64,000 bases of DNA from Desulfovibrio piger (GCF_951793255.1 NZ_OX636706.1:2660001-2724000), one strand, 5' to 3'; shown: positions 36,050 to 45,064, counted from the stretch's first letter. Numbers and translations are program-made. The notes: generated by a model from the sequence alone, not told the origin.

Positions 36050-36336
36050 ATGGTGTACGCTCATCTTTGCCACCGCCATCCGCAACAGGATACTGAGGGA
36101 ATGCCCCCTGGCGGCAGATCAGCAAGAGGCACCGTCCCCTCTTTCAGCTCCATCATGCCTGCAAGACCGCGGGCAGCGCCTGACCGACGGCGAAGGCGCA
36201 ACGCCGCTATGCCTGCGCCTGTCCTTCCCCTGCCCGGAGCTCATCTCTCCCAGCAGGAAGTCCCCAGCGGGTCTATCCCGGATACAGATTCCCCACCTCC
36301 GGCATGGCCGCAGCCGCCCTTTTCTGATCACGGGGC
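36050..36336. other. Intergenic stretch between convergent panF and dctM, no gene seen
   Basis: The frames open here lack ribosome sites and have arginine/proline-rich, non-coding-like translations. It is flanked by a terminator on each side. Confidence 0.5.
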
Positions 36337-36362
36337 ATAAAAAAGGGCCCCCGAAGGGGCCC
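36337..36362 (-). terminator. Terminator of the TRAP permease genes
   Basis: Arms GGGCCCC (36345-36351) and GGGGCCC (36356-36362) with a CGAA loop. On the minus strand it is followed by a six-T run. Confidence 0.88.
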
Positions 36363-36387
36363 TGCATGACAAAGATGCGGATCGAAC

Positions 36388-37674
36388 CTAGCCGCCCATA
36401 AGCCAGTTGAGCGGCGTAAGGGAGAGCGAGGGGAAGAAGAGGAGCAGGAAGAGCATGATGATCTCCGTCACCAGGAACGGCAGCATGCCCTGCACCAGCT
36501 TGGTGATCTTGATGTTGCCCACACCGCAGACCACGTAAAGCACCGTACCCACGGGCGGGGTGATGACGCCGATGCCCAGGTTCAGGATGAACAGCAGGCC
36601 GAAGAAGTACGGGTCGATACCGGCCTGGGTGATCAGGGGATAGAACACCGGGGCAAAGATCAGGATGTTGGGGGTCAGGTCCATGACCATGCCCACCAGG
36701 AGCAGGAAGATGTTGATGGCCAGCAGCAGGAGCACGGGGCTGTCGATGAGCGGCCGGAACAGATCGGTCACCTGGTTGGGGATCTGGGCGATGGTGATGA
36801 ACCAGCCCACGGCCGTGGCCGTGGCCACGATGAGCATGACCACAGCGGTGGTCCGTGCCGCACGGGCGCTGACGCGCAGCAGATCGCGGAAGCTCAGTTC
36901 CCGGTAGTACCCCATACAGACGATGATGGCGTAGATGGCCGCAAAGGCACCGCCTTCCGTGGGCGTGAACACGCCAAAGCGGATGCCGCCCAGCAGCAGC
37001 ACGGGCATCATGAAGGCCGGAGTGGCGTCGCGGATGATCTTCCACTTTTCTTCACGCGTGAAGGTGATGGTCTCGTTATAACCATCGATGCGCACGATGA
37101 AGAACCAGACCACCATCAGGGCCAGGCCGATGAAGATGCCCGGGAACAGGCCGATCATGAACAGCTTGGTGATGGACAGGCCGCTGATGGTCGCACCCAG
37201 CAGGATGAAGTTGGTGCTGGGCGGGATGATGGGGCCGAGGATGGCGCCCGAGGCGATGACGCCGCCCGCACGGCCGGGCTTGTAGCCCACTTCGGCCATC
37301 ATGGGCAGCAGCAGGCCGCCCAGGGCCGCGGCTTCACCCACGGAGCTGCCCATCAGACCGGCAAAGATCACGCTGGAGATGATGGCGGCATAACCAAGAC
37401 CGCCGCGCACGCGACCGATCATGAGCTGGGCCAGCTGCACCACTCGTTTGGACAGGCCGCCCTCGGCCATGATCTCGCCGGCAAAGACGAAGAAGGGGAT
37501 GGCCATGAGGGGATAGTTGTTGGCCCCGTCCAGCATGGTGGAGGGAATGATCATGCTGTCCCACATGCCGGCATGCCACATGAGCACGATGGAGCACAGC
37601 ACCAGCACCATGGAGATGGGGATGCCTACGAACAGGAACGCAAAGAGGCTGCCAAGGAAAAGAAAAAGCTCCAT
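36388..37674 (-). CDS. dctM: TRAP transporter large permease subunit (DctM)
   Basis: A 428-aa protein with about 12 TM helices. DctM signatures: GIPISMVLVLCSIVLMW, AGLMGSSVGEAAALGGLLLPMM, ASGAILGPIIPPSTNFILLG and FGLLFILNLGIGVITPPVGT. It drives sodium- or proton-coupled uptake of an organic acid captured by DctP. It starts three bases after the dctQ stop. The substrate is not revealed by adjacent metabolic genes. Confidence 0.93.
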   Translation of the reverse strand: MELFLFLGSLFAFLFVGIPISMVLVLCSIVLMWHAGMWDSMIIPSTMLDGANNYPLMAIPFFVFAGEIMAEGGLSKRVVQLAQLMIGRVRGGLGYAAIISSVIFAGLMGSSVGEAAALGGLLLPMMAEVGYKPGRAGGVIASGAILGPIIPPSTNFILLGATISGLSITKLFMIGLFPGIFIGLALMVVWFFIVRIDGYNETITFTREEKWKIIRDATPAFMMPVLLLGGIRFGVFTPTEGGAFAAIYAIIVCMGYYRELSFRDLLRVSARAARTTAVVMLIVATATAVGWFITIAQIPNQVTDLFRPLIDSPVLLLLAINIFLLLVGMVMDLTPNILIFAPVFYPLITQAGIDPYFFGLLFILNLGIGVITPPVGTVLYVVCGVGNIKITKLVQGMLPFLVTEIIMLFLLLFFPSLSLTPLNWLMGG

Positions 37675-37677
37675 ACC

Positions 37678-38259
37678 CTACAACTCCTTGCTGATTTCCT
37701 GCTCGATCTTTTCCTCTTCCGTCGCCTTGACGAAGCTGCTGGCGGGACGGCGCACGAGGGCGATCAGATCCCGCAGGCAGATAAGGATGGCCGTGAAGGC
37801 CATGATGGGCAGCGTGCTGTTGATGAAGGCCATGTTGACATTGGTGGCGACCGAGTTGGTGTCGATGGTCTGCAGCACATAGGTGATGCCGCCGTCAAGC
37901 AGCAGCCCCAGGGCGCCCATGGTCAGCAGAATGGCCAGGATCTCTATGCATTTGCGGGACATGCCCGAGAACATGTCCACAAACATGTCCACCGCGATAT
38001 GCTTTTTCCAGTAGAACGCCTCAATGGCACCGAAAAAGGTGATGTAGATGAAAAGAAAGCGCGCCCATTCCTCGCTGGGGGGATAACTTCCGCCAAATAC
38101 ATAGCGCAAAAAGGCATTATAGAAGACCAGACCGATCATCCCCAGAAAGATGACCGCACAGAAAATTTCAAAAAGCAGTTCGCCAGACAAACCGTGCCTG
38201 TTTTCGGCAGCCGGCTGCCCGGGAGCCGTCGCGGGCGTCGTTTTGGTTTCGCTGCTCAT
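37678..38259 (-). CDS. dctQ: TRAP transporter small permease subunit (DctQ)
   Basis: A 192-193-aa protein with four TM helices and the DctQ pattern (NAFLRYVFGGSYPPSEEWARFLFIYITFFGA in form, then KKHIAVDMFV). The start at 38259 follows GGGGG. It sits between the binding-protein gene and dctM, with a hairpin before it. Confidence 0.9.
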   Translation of the reverse strand: MSSETKTTPATAPGQPAAENRHGLSGELLFEIFCAVIFLGMIGLVFYNAFLRYVFGGSYPPSEEWARFLFIYITFFGAIEAFYWKKHIAVDMFVDMFSGMSRKCIEILAILLTMGALGLLLDGGITYVLQTIDTNSVATNVNMAFINSTLPIMAFTAILICLRDLIALVRRPASSFVKATEEEKIEQEISKEL

Positions 38260-38329
38260 CGTATCCCCCTGCGTATCGGAAGAAAAACCGCTGTTGCGGT
38301 GTCTGCATGCGTGGTTCAGGGTCGAAAAA

Positions 38330-38358
38330 GGGGGACGCCGCCCCATGCGGCATCCCCC
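38330..38358 (-). terminator. Hairpin between dctP and dctQ (partial terminator)
   Basis: Stem GGGGGA...TCCCCC plus GCCGC...GCGGC with one mismatch, followed on the minus strand by a T5 run, in the 111-bp gap between dctP and dctQM. Probably lets the binding protein be made in excess over the permease. Confidence 0.75.
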
Positions 38359-38370
38359 GGTGTTCAGATG

Positions 38371-39372
38371 TTACTTCGCGTCGCGGTAGCTGGCGGCGCT
38401 TTCCAGAATTTCCTTGGCATTGGGAACGGTGTCATAGAACAGCTTCCAGCTGCGCTTGCCCGCTTCCACCATGTAGTCGTGGAATTCCTTGGAAGGCGTG
38501 TTCACAGAACCCTTGGCGGCCTTGATGGTCTCGATGGCCTTGGCGTCGCCTTCTTCCACCATCTGCCAGATGTCGTCAGCAGCACGCTTGGCGGCTTCGT
38601 TGAACCAGGCCTTGTCCTGTTCCGGCAGGCTCTGGTAGAACTTTTCGTTGATGTACAGGGAGTGGATCACCAGGATGTGACCGGTCAGGGTGATCTGGGG
38701 GGTGATCTCGTACATCTTCAGAGCCACGATATCGGACAGGGGGCTGTCGCCGCCGTCGATGACGCCCTGGTCAAGAGCGCTGGGCACTTCGGCGAAGGGC
38801 ATGGGCTGGCCGCTGATGCCGCATTCCTTGGCAAAGTTGGTGTACAGAGGGATGTTGGGCACGCGCATGCGCAGGCCCTTCACGTCATTGACGCTGTTCA
38901 GGGGCTTCTTGGTGTAGAAGTGACGGAAGCCCAGAGGGAAGGCGTTCAGGGTACGCAGACCGGACTTTTCGGTGAAGCCTTCATTGATCAGCTTGAAGGT
39001 CTCGCCTTCCATGGCGCGGCGGGCGTGGTCATAGCTGTCGTACAGCATGGGGGTTTCCAGCATGGCCATGGCAGGATGCAGGGCCGAAGTCTGGGTACCC
39101 GTGGCACACATCTGGATGATGCCCTTACGGGTGCTGGCGATGTAGGCATCTTCCTTGCCCAGGGTACTGTTGGGGAAGACCTGCACCTCGTATTTGCCGC
39201 CAGACAGTTCCTTCAGATACTGGCCGAACTTGTGCATGCCGATGGTTTCAGGTTCGCCTTCGGGCTTCATACCGGCGATCTTGATGACGACGGTCTTGGC
39301 AGCCATGGCAGGCGCAGCCAGCGCACCCATGACAAAGGCGCAGGCCAAAAGCAGTGCAACGATACGTTTCAT
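38371..39372 (-). CDS. dctP: TRAP transporter substrate-binding protein (DctP family)
   Basis: A 333-aa periplasmic protein with signal peptide (MKRIVALLLACAFVMG, cleavage after PAMAA). DctP features: the conserved arginine-containing GLRMRVPNIPLYTNFAKECG, the PMPFAEVPSALDQGVIDGGD stretch and NAFPLGFRHFYTKKPL. The second of two adjacent ATGs is preferred because GAGG lies six bases before it. Ligand unknown; the family binds carboxylates and sulfonates, which sulfate reducers of the gut often import. Confidence 0.92.
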   Translation of the reverse strand: MKRIVALLLACAFVMGALAAPAMAAKTVVIKIAGMKPEGEPETIGMHKFGQYLKELSGGKYEVQVFPNSTLGKEDAYIASTRKGIIQMCATGTQTSALHPAMAMLETPMLYDSYDHARRAMEGETFKLINEGFTEKSGLRTLNAFPLGFRHFYTKKPLNSVNDVKGLRMRVPNIPLYTNFAKECGISGQPMPFAEVPSALDQGVIDGGDSPLSDIVALKMYEITPQITLTGHILVIHSLYINEKFYQSLPEQDKAWFNEAAKRAADDIWQMVEEGDAKAIETIKAAKGSVNTPSKEFHDYMVEAGKRSWKLFYDTVPNAKEILESAASYRDAK

Positions 39373-39548
39373 CATCCACCTCTGCTGATTTGGGATTGAG
39401 ATAAGGAGCACCTTTTCCGCACCCTGACGGCCTTTTGCCCGTCAGGCCACCTGTTTCACAAAGCAAACCATCCGGCCGGGCCGGATGCCCTATCCGGGGA
39501 CCGATCCCGACAGGATGCCGGGAAAACAGGCGTATATACTTGTTTTTG

Positions 39549-39577
39549 TCATAAGCCTTAGACAGGCTCCGCGTCAA
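39549..39577 (-). promoter_or_regulatory. Promoter of dctPQM
   Basis: On the minus strand TTGACG (39572-39577), a 17-bp spacer and TTATGA (39549-39554). It lies directly next to the inverted repeat at 39583-39617. Confidence 0.45.
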
Positions 39578-39582
39578 TCAAT

Positions 39583-39617
39583 TTTCGTTTTTTGATAATA
39601 GAAGTTCGAAAACGAAA
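39583..39617. promoter_or_regulatory. Inverted repeat, probable operator of the DeoR regulator
   Basis: Arms TTTCGTTTT (39583-39591) and AAAACGAAA (39609-39617) with a 17-bp spacer in the divergent dctP/deoR intergenic region, just upstream of the dctP -35. Arm sequence and position suit a DeoR/GlpR-type operator. Confidence 0.55.
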
Positions 39618-39703
39618 CCTTTTCATCCGATATCCGGGAGCGGCTTGCGCGGCCCCTGTCATTCCAGTATATTGCGGCATCCTCACCCCCATCAGGACAC
39701 CCC

Positions 39704-40465
39704 ATGACCAAGACAACGGAACGCCATCAGGCCCTGCTGCACATGCTCAACGCGCGCGGCTATGCGACCATCGACGAGCTCACCAAATGTTTTTCCGTGA
39801 CCCCGCAGACCATCCGCAAGGATATCAATACCCTGGCCGGACAGGGCAAGGTGCAGCGGTTCCACGGCGGTGTCGGCATGCCGCTGAGCACGGAGAACAT
39901 CCTTTACGAGCAGCGCAAAAAGCTCTTCCTGCCTGAAAAAAAGGCCATCGCCCAGATGCTGGCCAAACATATCCCCGACGGGGCCTCCATCTGCATCAAC
40001 CTGGGCACGACCACCGAGGAGGTCGCCTATGCCCTGCTGGGGCACAACAACCTGAGGGTGCTGACCAACAACCTCAACGTGGCCGCCATCATGGCCCGCA
40101 ATCCCAACTTCGACGTGGTGGTGGCCGGCGGCACGGTGCGGCATCACGACCACGGCATCATCGGCCCCAGCGCGGAGAATTTCATCCGGGAATTCCGGGT
40201 GGATTACGGCATCATCGGCATCTCCGGCATCGACCAGGAAGGCAACATGCTGGACTTCGATTACAGGGAGGTCTCGGTGGCCCGGACCATCATCGAATGC
40301 TCGCGCCGGGTCTTCCTAGCCACGGACAATTCCAAATTCGGCCGTTCCGCCATGGTCCGGGTGGCCAATGTCTGCGATATCGAAGCCGTGTTCTCCAATG
40401 CCCCGCTCGAGGAGCACTGGCAGCACATGCTCCAGGAAGCCGGGACGGAACTGTATCTGGTCTAG
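39704..40465 (+). CDS. DeoR/GlpR family transcriptional regulator
   Basis: A 253-aa regulator. The N-terminal winged helix (about 5-60) includes RGYATIDELTKCFSVTPQTIRKDINTLAGQG and FHGGV; the C-terminal DeoR sensor domain has NLGTTTEEVAYALLGHNNLRVLTNNLNVA (in form) and DDNSKF-like ATDNSKFGRSAMVRVA. Such regulators sense phosphorylated sugars or polyols. Divergent from dctPQM, it is the likely repressor of that transporter. Confidence 0.9.
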   Translation: MTKTTERHQALLHMLNARGYATIDELTKCFSVTPQTIRKDINTLAGQGKVQRFHGGVGMPLSTENILYEQRKKLFLPEKKAIAQMLAKHIPDGASICINLGTTTEEVAYALLGHNNLRVLTNNLNVAAIMARNPNFDVVVAGGTVRHHDHGIIGPSAENFIREFRVDYGIIGISGIDQEGNMLDFDYREVSVARTIIECSRRVFLATDNSKFGRSAMVRVANVCDIEAVFSNAPLEEHWQHMLQEAGTELYLV

Positions 40466-40685
40466 CCGCATCCCGGATATGGGCGGCAAAACGCCAGATC
40501 TTCTCTGCGACCGCCCCAAGCCACGGCCTGCCGAACTGCCTGGAAACCGCTTTTGCCCGCCGGCCGGCAAAAAAACAGCTTCCCTGCAGAGCATTTCTCC
40601 AGTGCCCCGGCAAAGGACACACTGCCGGGCAATATGGCCTGACGCCAGTGAGCGCCCCTGTTCAGTTCCCCCCAAAATGGTAACG
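40466..40685. other. Intergenic stretch after the DeoR gene, no gene seen
   Basis: About 220 bases with no supportable reading frame or clear RNA structure. A bidirectional terminator follows, then about 130 further bases without features up to the antiporter stop codon. Confidence 0.5.
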
Positions 40686-40731
40686 AAAAAGCCCCGACGC
40701 TTCCGCAGATGAAGGAAGGCCGGGGCTTTTT
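40686..40731. terminator. Bidirectional terminator between the DeoR and NhaC-like genes
   Basis: Perfect outer arms AAAAAGCCCCG (40686-40696) and CGGGGCTTTTT (40721-40731), with an inner CTTCC/GGAAG extension. Confidence 0.85.
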
Positions 40732-40860
40732 ACATACAGGACACTGCCGGGAAAAATTCTCCACCAGATGCCGGGACTGCATACGACAGGGCAGAAAAAA
40801 CACGTGGAAAAGGACGCGGCCTCCTGCTCTTCCCTGCCCGACAGTCGCCGGGATACCGTC

Positions 40861-42138
40861 TTAGCGGCGCCGCAGCAGCATGTCCGTCAACGGCACCATA
40901 TACAGATAAAAAGCATAAGGCAGGCACTCCGGTCCCACGCCCATGATGGCGCAAGGAACGCTCCCGGCGATGCTCCAGGGGATGATGGCCGCCAGCAGGA
41001 CGATGCCGTTTTCCAGCGGCAGGACCATCTCCTTCCCGTTCTGCCAGAGAGGGGCGCACAGCTGCTTCGTCAGCATGATGCCGAGCGTCTGGTTGCAGCT
41101 CACGGCAGCCACGGGCAGGCCTGCCAGCACCGTGGTCCGAAAGGCCCCCAGCCGTAAGGACAGCCGCTTGCAAAGCGAAGAAAGGCCATCCAGCAGACCG
41201 GTCGCCTCCAGAAGGCCCGCATAGGCCGAAGTCAACAGGACGATGCCCGCCACCTGTGCCATGGAGAGCAGGCCGCCCCCCGCCAGCATCTCCATGCCCG
41301 CCGGAGGCTCATAGCCGAACACCAGACAGCGCAGCAAGGCAGCCGGTGACATCTGCTGGACAGCCAGAGAGACCACGCATCCGGCAAGGATACTGCATGC
41401 CATGATTTTTTTGACATCCCAGCGCAACAGCAGGGGGACCAGCATGAAGACGGCCGGCAGCAGGGCCCGGGCATCCAGCACCAGCCCGTCGGCAAACAGA
41501 CCGTCCACATGCGGCAGGCTCTCGGCCCGTGCCGACGGCAGCAGGACGTAGGCCAGGCAGACCAGAAAGAAGGGCAGCAGGGACGTACGCCACATGAGCC
41601 GTACGTTGTCATAGATGGACGTCCCTGTCAGGGCGCAGACCAGCGCCGCGCTGGACGACATGGGCGAACTTCGGTCCCCCACATAAATGCCGCTCATGAC
41701 CGCTCCGGCCGTCAGGAGCGGATCGAGCCCGGCCGTGCGCGCCAGCAGCATGAAGACGACGCCCAATGTACTGGCCGTGCCGAACGAGGTCCCAAGCAGC
41801 AGACTCAGCAGGCTGCACAGCAGGAAGACCCATAGATGAAAATGGGCAGGATCCACCCAGGGCAGGCAGTGGTGGATGATGTAGGGGATGGTCCCGGCCG
41901 AACGCCAGACCGCTGTCAGCATACCGATGAGGACGAAGATCTTCAGGATGTTGCCGATGGTCCGCACGCCCCTGCCGCACAGGCCCACGATCTCGCGGGG
42001 CCGAAAGCCCAGACGGAAAGCGTGCCCGGTAAAACACAGCAGTCCGAAGGCCAGAGCCCACAGCAAGGATGCGCCCGTGACGATGCACAGGGCCAGCCCA
42101 CCAAGAAACAGCGATATGACGACGGCGTTCATGGACAT
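40861..42138 (-). CDS. NhaC-family Na+/H+ antiporter-like membrane protein
   Basis: A 425-aa protein with about 11 TM helices and NhaC-family features: LGTSFGTASTLGVVFMLLAR, GAVMSGIYVGDRSSPMSSSA and AAVSCNQTLGIMLTKQL. Members exchange Na+ for H+ or for organic solutes (for example malate/lactate). An ATG two codons in is an alternative start. It is a single gene framed by terminators. Confidence 0.85.
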   Translation of the reverse strand: MSMNAVVISLFLGGLALCIVTGASLLWALAFGLLCFTGHAFRLGFRPREIVGLCGRGVRTIGNILKIFVLIGMLTAVWRSAGTIPYIIHHCLPWVDPAHFHLWVFLLCSLLSLLLGTSFGTASTLGVVFMLLARTAGLDPLLTAGAVMSGIYVGDRSSPMSSSAALVCALTGTSIYDNVRLMWRTSLLPFFLVCLAYVLLPSARAESLPHVDGLFADGLVLDARALLPAVFMLVPLLLRWDVKKIMACSILAGCVVSLAVQQMSPAALLRCLVFGYEPPAGMEMLAGGGLLSMAQVAGIVLLTSAYAGLLEATGLLDGLSSLCKRLSLRLGAFRTTVLAGLPVAAVSCNQTLGIMLTKQLCAPLWQNGKEMVLPLENGIVLLAAIIPWSIAGSVPCAIMGVGPECLPYAFYLYMVPLTDMLLRRR

Positions 42139-42279
42139 GATTCCATTCCACGCCCGCCCGGGCCTGTCAAACGCTTTTCCGCCGGCAAAGCCCCTGTCTC
42201 GCCGGCAGACTGCCGCCTGTCTGCCCTACCTGGACGATTTCCGGCAAAAGCCGCTTACCGGCTCTCCTGCATGACGAAA
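42139..42279. other. Intergenic stretch upstream of the antiporter gene
   Basis: No gene seen. This should hold the antiporter promoter, but no clear -35/-10 pair was found. The 372-bp gap up to the hydrolase also holds the hairpin below and 190 further bases without features. Confidence 0.4.
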
Positions 42280-42310
42280 AGCCCGGCCCCTCGTGTAAAG
42301 AGGCCGGGCT
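42280..42310 (-). terminator. Terminator after the alpha/beta hydrolase
   Basis: Arms AGCCCGGCC (42280-42288) and GGCCGGGCT (42302-42310). T-runs follow in both directions: four Ts on the minus strand, and CTTCTTTTTT on the plus strand. Confidence 0.75.
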
Positions 42311-42510
42311 GATCTTCTTTTTTCCCTCTGCGGGCTCTCCCTCGCAGCGCAGAAACCTGGGTGCGTACTCTCCGCTGCCCTGAACTCAGGCCATCCCGCA
42401 GACAATACACAGGAAGGGGCAGGACACGGTCAGTCCTCCGCCTGCCCCTTGCTGCCGGAGGAGACAGCCCCGCAAGAGCAGCCCTCCGACAACACAAGAA
42501 AGGGCTATGC

Positions 42511-43449
42511 CTACAGCGCCTTGCCGAAGAACTCTTTCAGGGCTTCCACCACCTGAGTGACGTATTCCGGCTTGTCGTACAGGTCCACGTGGCTGGCTCC
42601 TTCCACCATATGGATCTTCTTGGGCTCCCTGGCCCGCCGGTAGGCATCTTCCGTGAAATAGAGCGTATCCGCCCGGCTGCCCACGATGAACAGCAGAGGA
42701 CGGGGCGACACCGTATCCAGATAGGCAAAGGCATCGAAGGCCGCCAACTTGTCATTGCTGGAAACAAGGTAACGGTTGACGGACGTCGGATAACTGCAGC
42801 GCGGCGTCCTGTAATATTCGTAGGCTTCCCGCTGGATCACGGACGTATGCTCGTCGATCTCGTCCGGGCCGTCCGGAACATACTTCCAGCAAGGGGCTTC
42901 CTCTCCCCGGGCTGCCGCCGTTCTGGCGCGGGCCACTTCCTGCAGCAGCTTCTGCATGAAGTTTTCGATCTCGACACCGGGAAAGCCGTTTCTGGCGCTG
43001 TCGCCCACGTCCCAGGTGCTGATCCCGGCCGCCGCCTTGATGCGCACATCGGTCTGGATGGCGCTCATGGTATAGCCGCCCCCCGCGCAGACCCCCATGG
43101 CCCCGATGCGCTCTTCATCGACGTACGGCAGGGTGACGAGGTAATCCACAGCCGAGCGGATGTCCTCCACGCGCGAGAAAGGATCTTCCAGACACCGGGG
43201 CAGACCTTCGCTCTCGCCCTGATGGGAGGCATCGAATGCCAGGGCCACATAGCCGGCCCGGGCCAGATGCCAGGCGTAAAGCGAGGAACACTGTTCCTTC
43301 ACGCCGCCGCCGGGATGGGTGACCACCACCGCCGGATATTTGGCGTCCGCATCAAAACCATCGGGCAGGAACAGCAGGCCCGCCAAATTGAGATCGAACT
43401 TTTTGAACGAAACTTTTTTCCCTTCTTCGTAATGCGTCGCGTACTGCAT
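42511..43449 (-). CDS. Alpha/beta hydrolase (dienelactone hydrolase-like, Cys nucleophile)
   Basis: A 312-aa hydrolase. The nucleophile elbow reads GVCAGGG, placing Cys where most members have Ser, as in dienelactone hydrolase. The Asp lies in VGSRADTLYF and the His in EGASHVDLYD. The N-terminal strand reads PAVVVTHPGGGVKEQ. Substrate unknown. It is 89 bp downstream of the acetyltransferase gene and probably co-transcribed. Confidence 0.82.
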   Translation of the reverse strand: MQYATHYEEGKKVSFKKFDLNLAGLLFLPDGFDADAKYPAVVVTHPGGGVKEQCSSLYAWHLARAGYVALAFDASHQGESEGLPRCLEDPFSRVEDIRSAVDYLVTLPYVDEERIGAMGVCAGGGYTMSAIQTDVRIKAAAGISTWDVGDSARNGFPGVEIENFMQKLLQEVARARTAAARGEEAPCWKYVPDGPDEIDEHTSVIQREAYEYYRTPRCSYPTSVNRYLVSSNDKLAAFDAFAYLDTVSPRPLLFIVGSRADTLYFTEDAYRRAREPKKIHMVEGASHVDLYDKPEYVTQVVEALKEFFGKAL

Positions 43450-43538
43450 ATTCTTTTCCTCTGTCCGGCGTTGAGCCGGTTCATGATCCGGCGGGACGAC
43501 CCGCAGGGCGGCGTCCTGCGTGCAACGGTACGGCAGGC

Positions 43539-44117
43539 TTAGGCGCCCTGCTCCACAGTTTTGATGATCCTGGCCGGAACACCAGCCACGATGGTACGCG
43601 GCGGAACGTCCTCACGGACCACAGATCCTGCCGCCACCACGGCGCCATCGCCCACATGCACCCCCGGCAGGAGGATGGCACCGGAACCGATCCAGACATC
43701 CTTGCCGATAACGATGGGCGCGATGTTGTGGACATGACGCCGGTCCGGCGGCAAGCCGTGGTTGATGGTGGCCAGGGTCACCCGGTGCCCGATGAGCGTC
43801 CCGTCACCGATGCTGATCCCGCCCTGATCCTGGAAACAGCAGCAGGCATTGATGAAAACACGGCGCCCGATGCGGATATTTTTGCCGAAGTCGGTATAGA
43901 ACGGCGGGAACAGTCGGAACGTCTCATCTATCGGACGTCCCGTGATCCGCCCCATGATCTCCCGGATCTCTTCAGGCGTATGGAAGGCATTGTTCAGCTC
44001 CGCGGTCAGGCGCATGGCCTCGTACGAATAGCCGTGCATGCAGTCAAAGGCTTCCGTGCCCGTGACCAGCGGCTGTCCCGCATCCAGGTGTTCCAGCAAT
44101 GTGTCCAGAGACATCAT
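43539..44117 (-). CDS. Hexapeptide-repeat acetyltransferase (maltose/galactoside O-acetyltransferase family)
   Basis: A 192-aa LacA/Maa-type enzyme. The N-terminal Mac domain includes [15 protein letters not shown]; the left-handed beta-helix has [19 protein letters not shown], the catalytic His in [12 protein letters not shown], and [18 protein letters not shown]. It transfers acetyl from acetyl-CoA to a sugar hydroxyl. AAGGAG lies eight bases before the first of two ATGs. Confidence 0.92.
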   Translation of the reverse strand: MMSLDTLLEHLDAGQPLVTGTEAFDCMHGYSYEAMRLTAELNNAFHTPEEIREIMGRITGRPIDETFRLFPPFYTDFGKNIRIGRRVFINACCCFQDQGGISIGDGTLIGHRVTLATINHGLPPDRRHVHNIAPIVIGKDVWIGSGAILLPGVHVGDGAVVAAGSVVREDVPPRTIVAGVPARIIKTVEQGA

Positions 44118-44217
44118 GGCTTATTCTCCTTCATGATGAAGATCAGGCTGACCGCTGCCACAAGGCCTGATGGCGACCGCCTGCGTTCCCTGAGGAGATA
44201 GCAGAAAGGCAGTTATC

Positions 44218-44230
44218 AGGTAAAATACCT
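44218..44230. promoter_or_regulatory. 13-bp palindrome upstream of the acetyltransferase
   Basis: AGGTA-AAA-TACCT (plus strand), about 100 bp upstream of the acetyltransferase ATG in an AT-rich stretch also containing a TTGATA-like hexamer on the minus strand. Candidate operator; the binding protein is unknown. Confidence 0.4.
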
Positions 44231-44314
44231 ATATCAAATAGCTATCCATGTGTTTTAAGCATGATAAAGATTGTAGGCTGCGGGCCCTTTCCCGGCGTTT
44301 GCGGCCCATCGGCA

Positions 44315-44905
44315 TCACTGATCCAGCAGGGACCAGGCACAGCCGACCAGCATAGCCCCCAGCAATCCATTCGTCACGCGGGCATGCCGCTGGAAAACGC
44401 TCTGCAGACTGGCTCCCGCCACGGCCCACACGATGGTGCCCAGACTGCCCATCATGGTCAGGAAGCACATCCCGGCAAGAAGTGCCGCAACAGAATCATG
44501 GTGCGGCAGGATGAAGGCGGAATAGGCCGTCATGCCGTAGACCATGATCTTGACGTTGACGAACTGGAGCACGAATCCGGTCATGAAGCCCGCATCGGCA
44601 CGCCCGACACTGTTGCCCCCTGCCTTCGGCATGGCGGTCTTCCATGCCAGCCAGAGCAGATAGGCGCTCCCGACATAGCGCATGATCTGCAGGAAGGAGG
44701 CGGACAGCACGGAAAACGAGAAAGAAAGTACACCGCAAATGGCCATGACACAGAAAAAACCGCCGCAGATCCCGGCAAGAACAGGGATACTGCCCCTGAA
44801 TCCTGCCCGGCCGCCCGTCGTAAGAGCCAGGATGTTGTTGGGGCCGGGCGTGATGGCCGTGATGAAGGTGAATACGAAAAAAGCCGAAAGTACCGATGCA
44901 GGCAT
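44315..44905 (-). CDS. LysE/RhtB family amino-acid exporter
   Basis: A 196-aa protein with five to six TM helices and the family start MPASVLSAFFVFTFITAITPGPNNILALTTGGR (in form), whose TPGPNN is diagnostic. It exports amino acids or related compounds. GGAGG precedes the start at 44905. It is divergent from a LysR gene, the usual arrangement for LysE/ArgO-type exporters and their activators. Confidence 0.92.
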   Translation of the reverse strand: MPASVLSAFFVFTFITAITPGPNNILALTTGGRAGFRGSIPVLAGICGGFFCVMAICGVLSFSFSVLSASFLQIMRYVGSAYLLWLAWKTAMPKAGGNSVGRADAGFMTGFVLQFVNVKIMVYGMTAYSAFILPHHDSVAALLAGMCFLTMMGSLGTIVWAVAGASLQSVFQRHARVTNGLLGAMLVGCAWSLLDQ

Positions 44906-45014
44906 GTGCCCCTCCGTAGCGTTTTGGGACGACTGTCGTATCTGTGACCCGATCCCGTACCGGGCCAAGCGACATCTCTGCAGAGTACGCTGATGACTTT
45001 ATGCGAAAAAACAA

Positions 45015-45053
45015 ATATATTCGCAGCCATGATTCTATAATCTCGATATATTC
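45015..45053 (+). promoter_or_regulatory. lysR promoter with direct repeats ATATATTC
   Basis: TATAAT at 45036-45041 lies 24 bases before the lysR GTG and is bracketed by two copies of ATATATTC (45015-45022 and 45046-45053), 31 bp (three helical turns) apart. Probable self-regulatory site for the LysR/LysE pair. Confidence 0.45.
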
Positions 45054-45064
45054 TGGAGGGGCCT

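Noticed and set aside
36050-36340. Plus-strand frame of 96 codons in the panF/dctM gap
   Set aside because: Arg/Pro-rich translation, no ribosome site, and it lies between two terminators.
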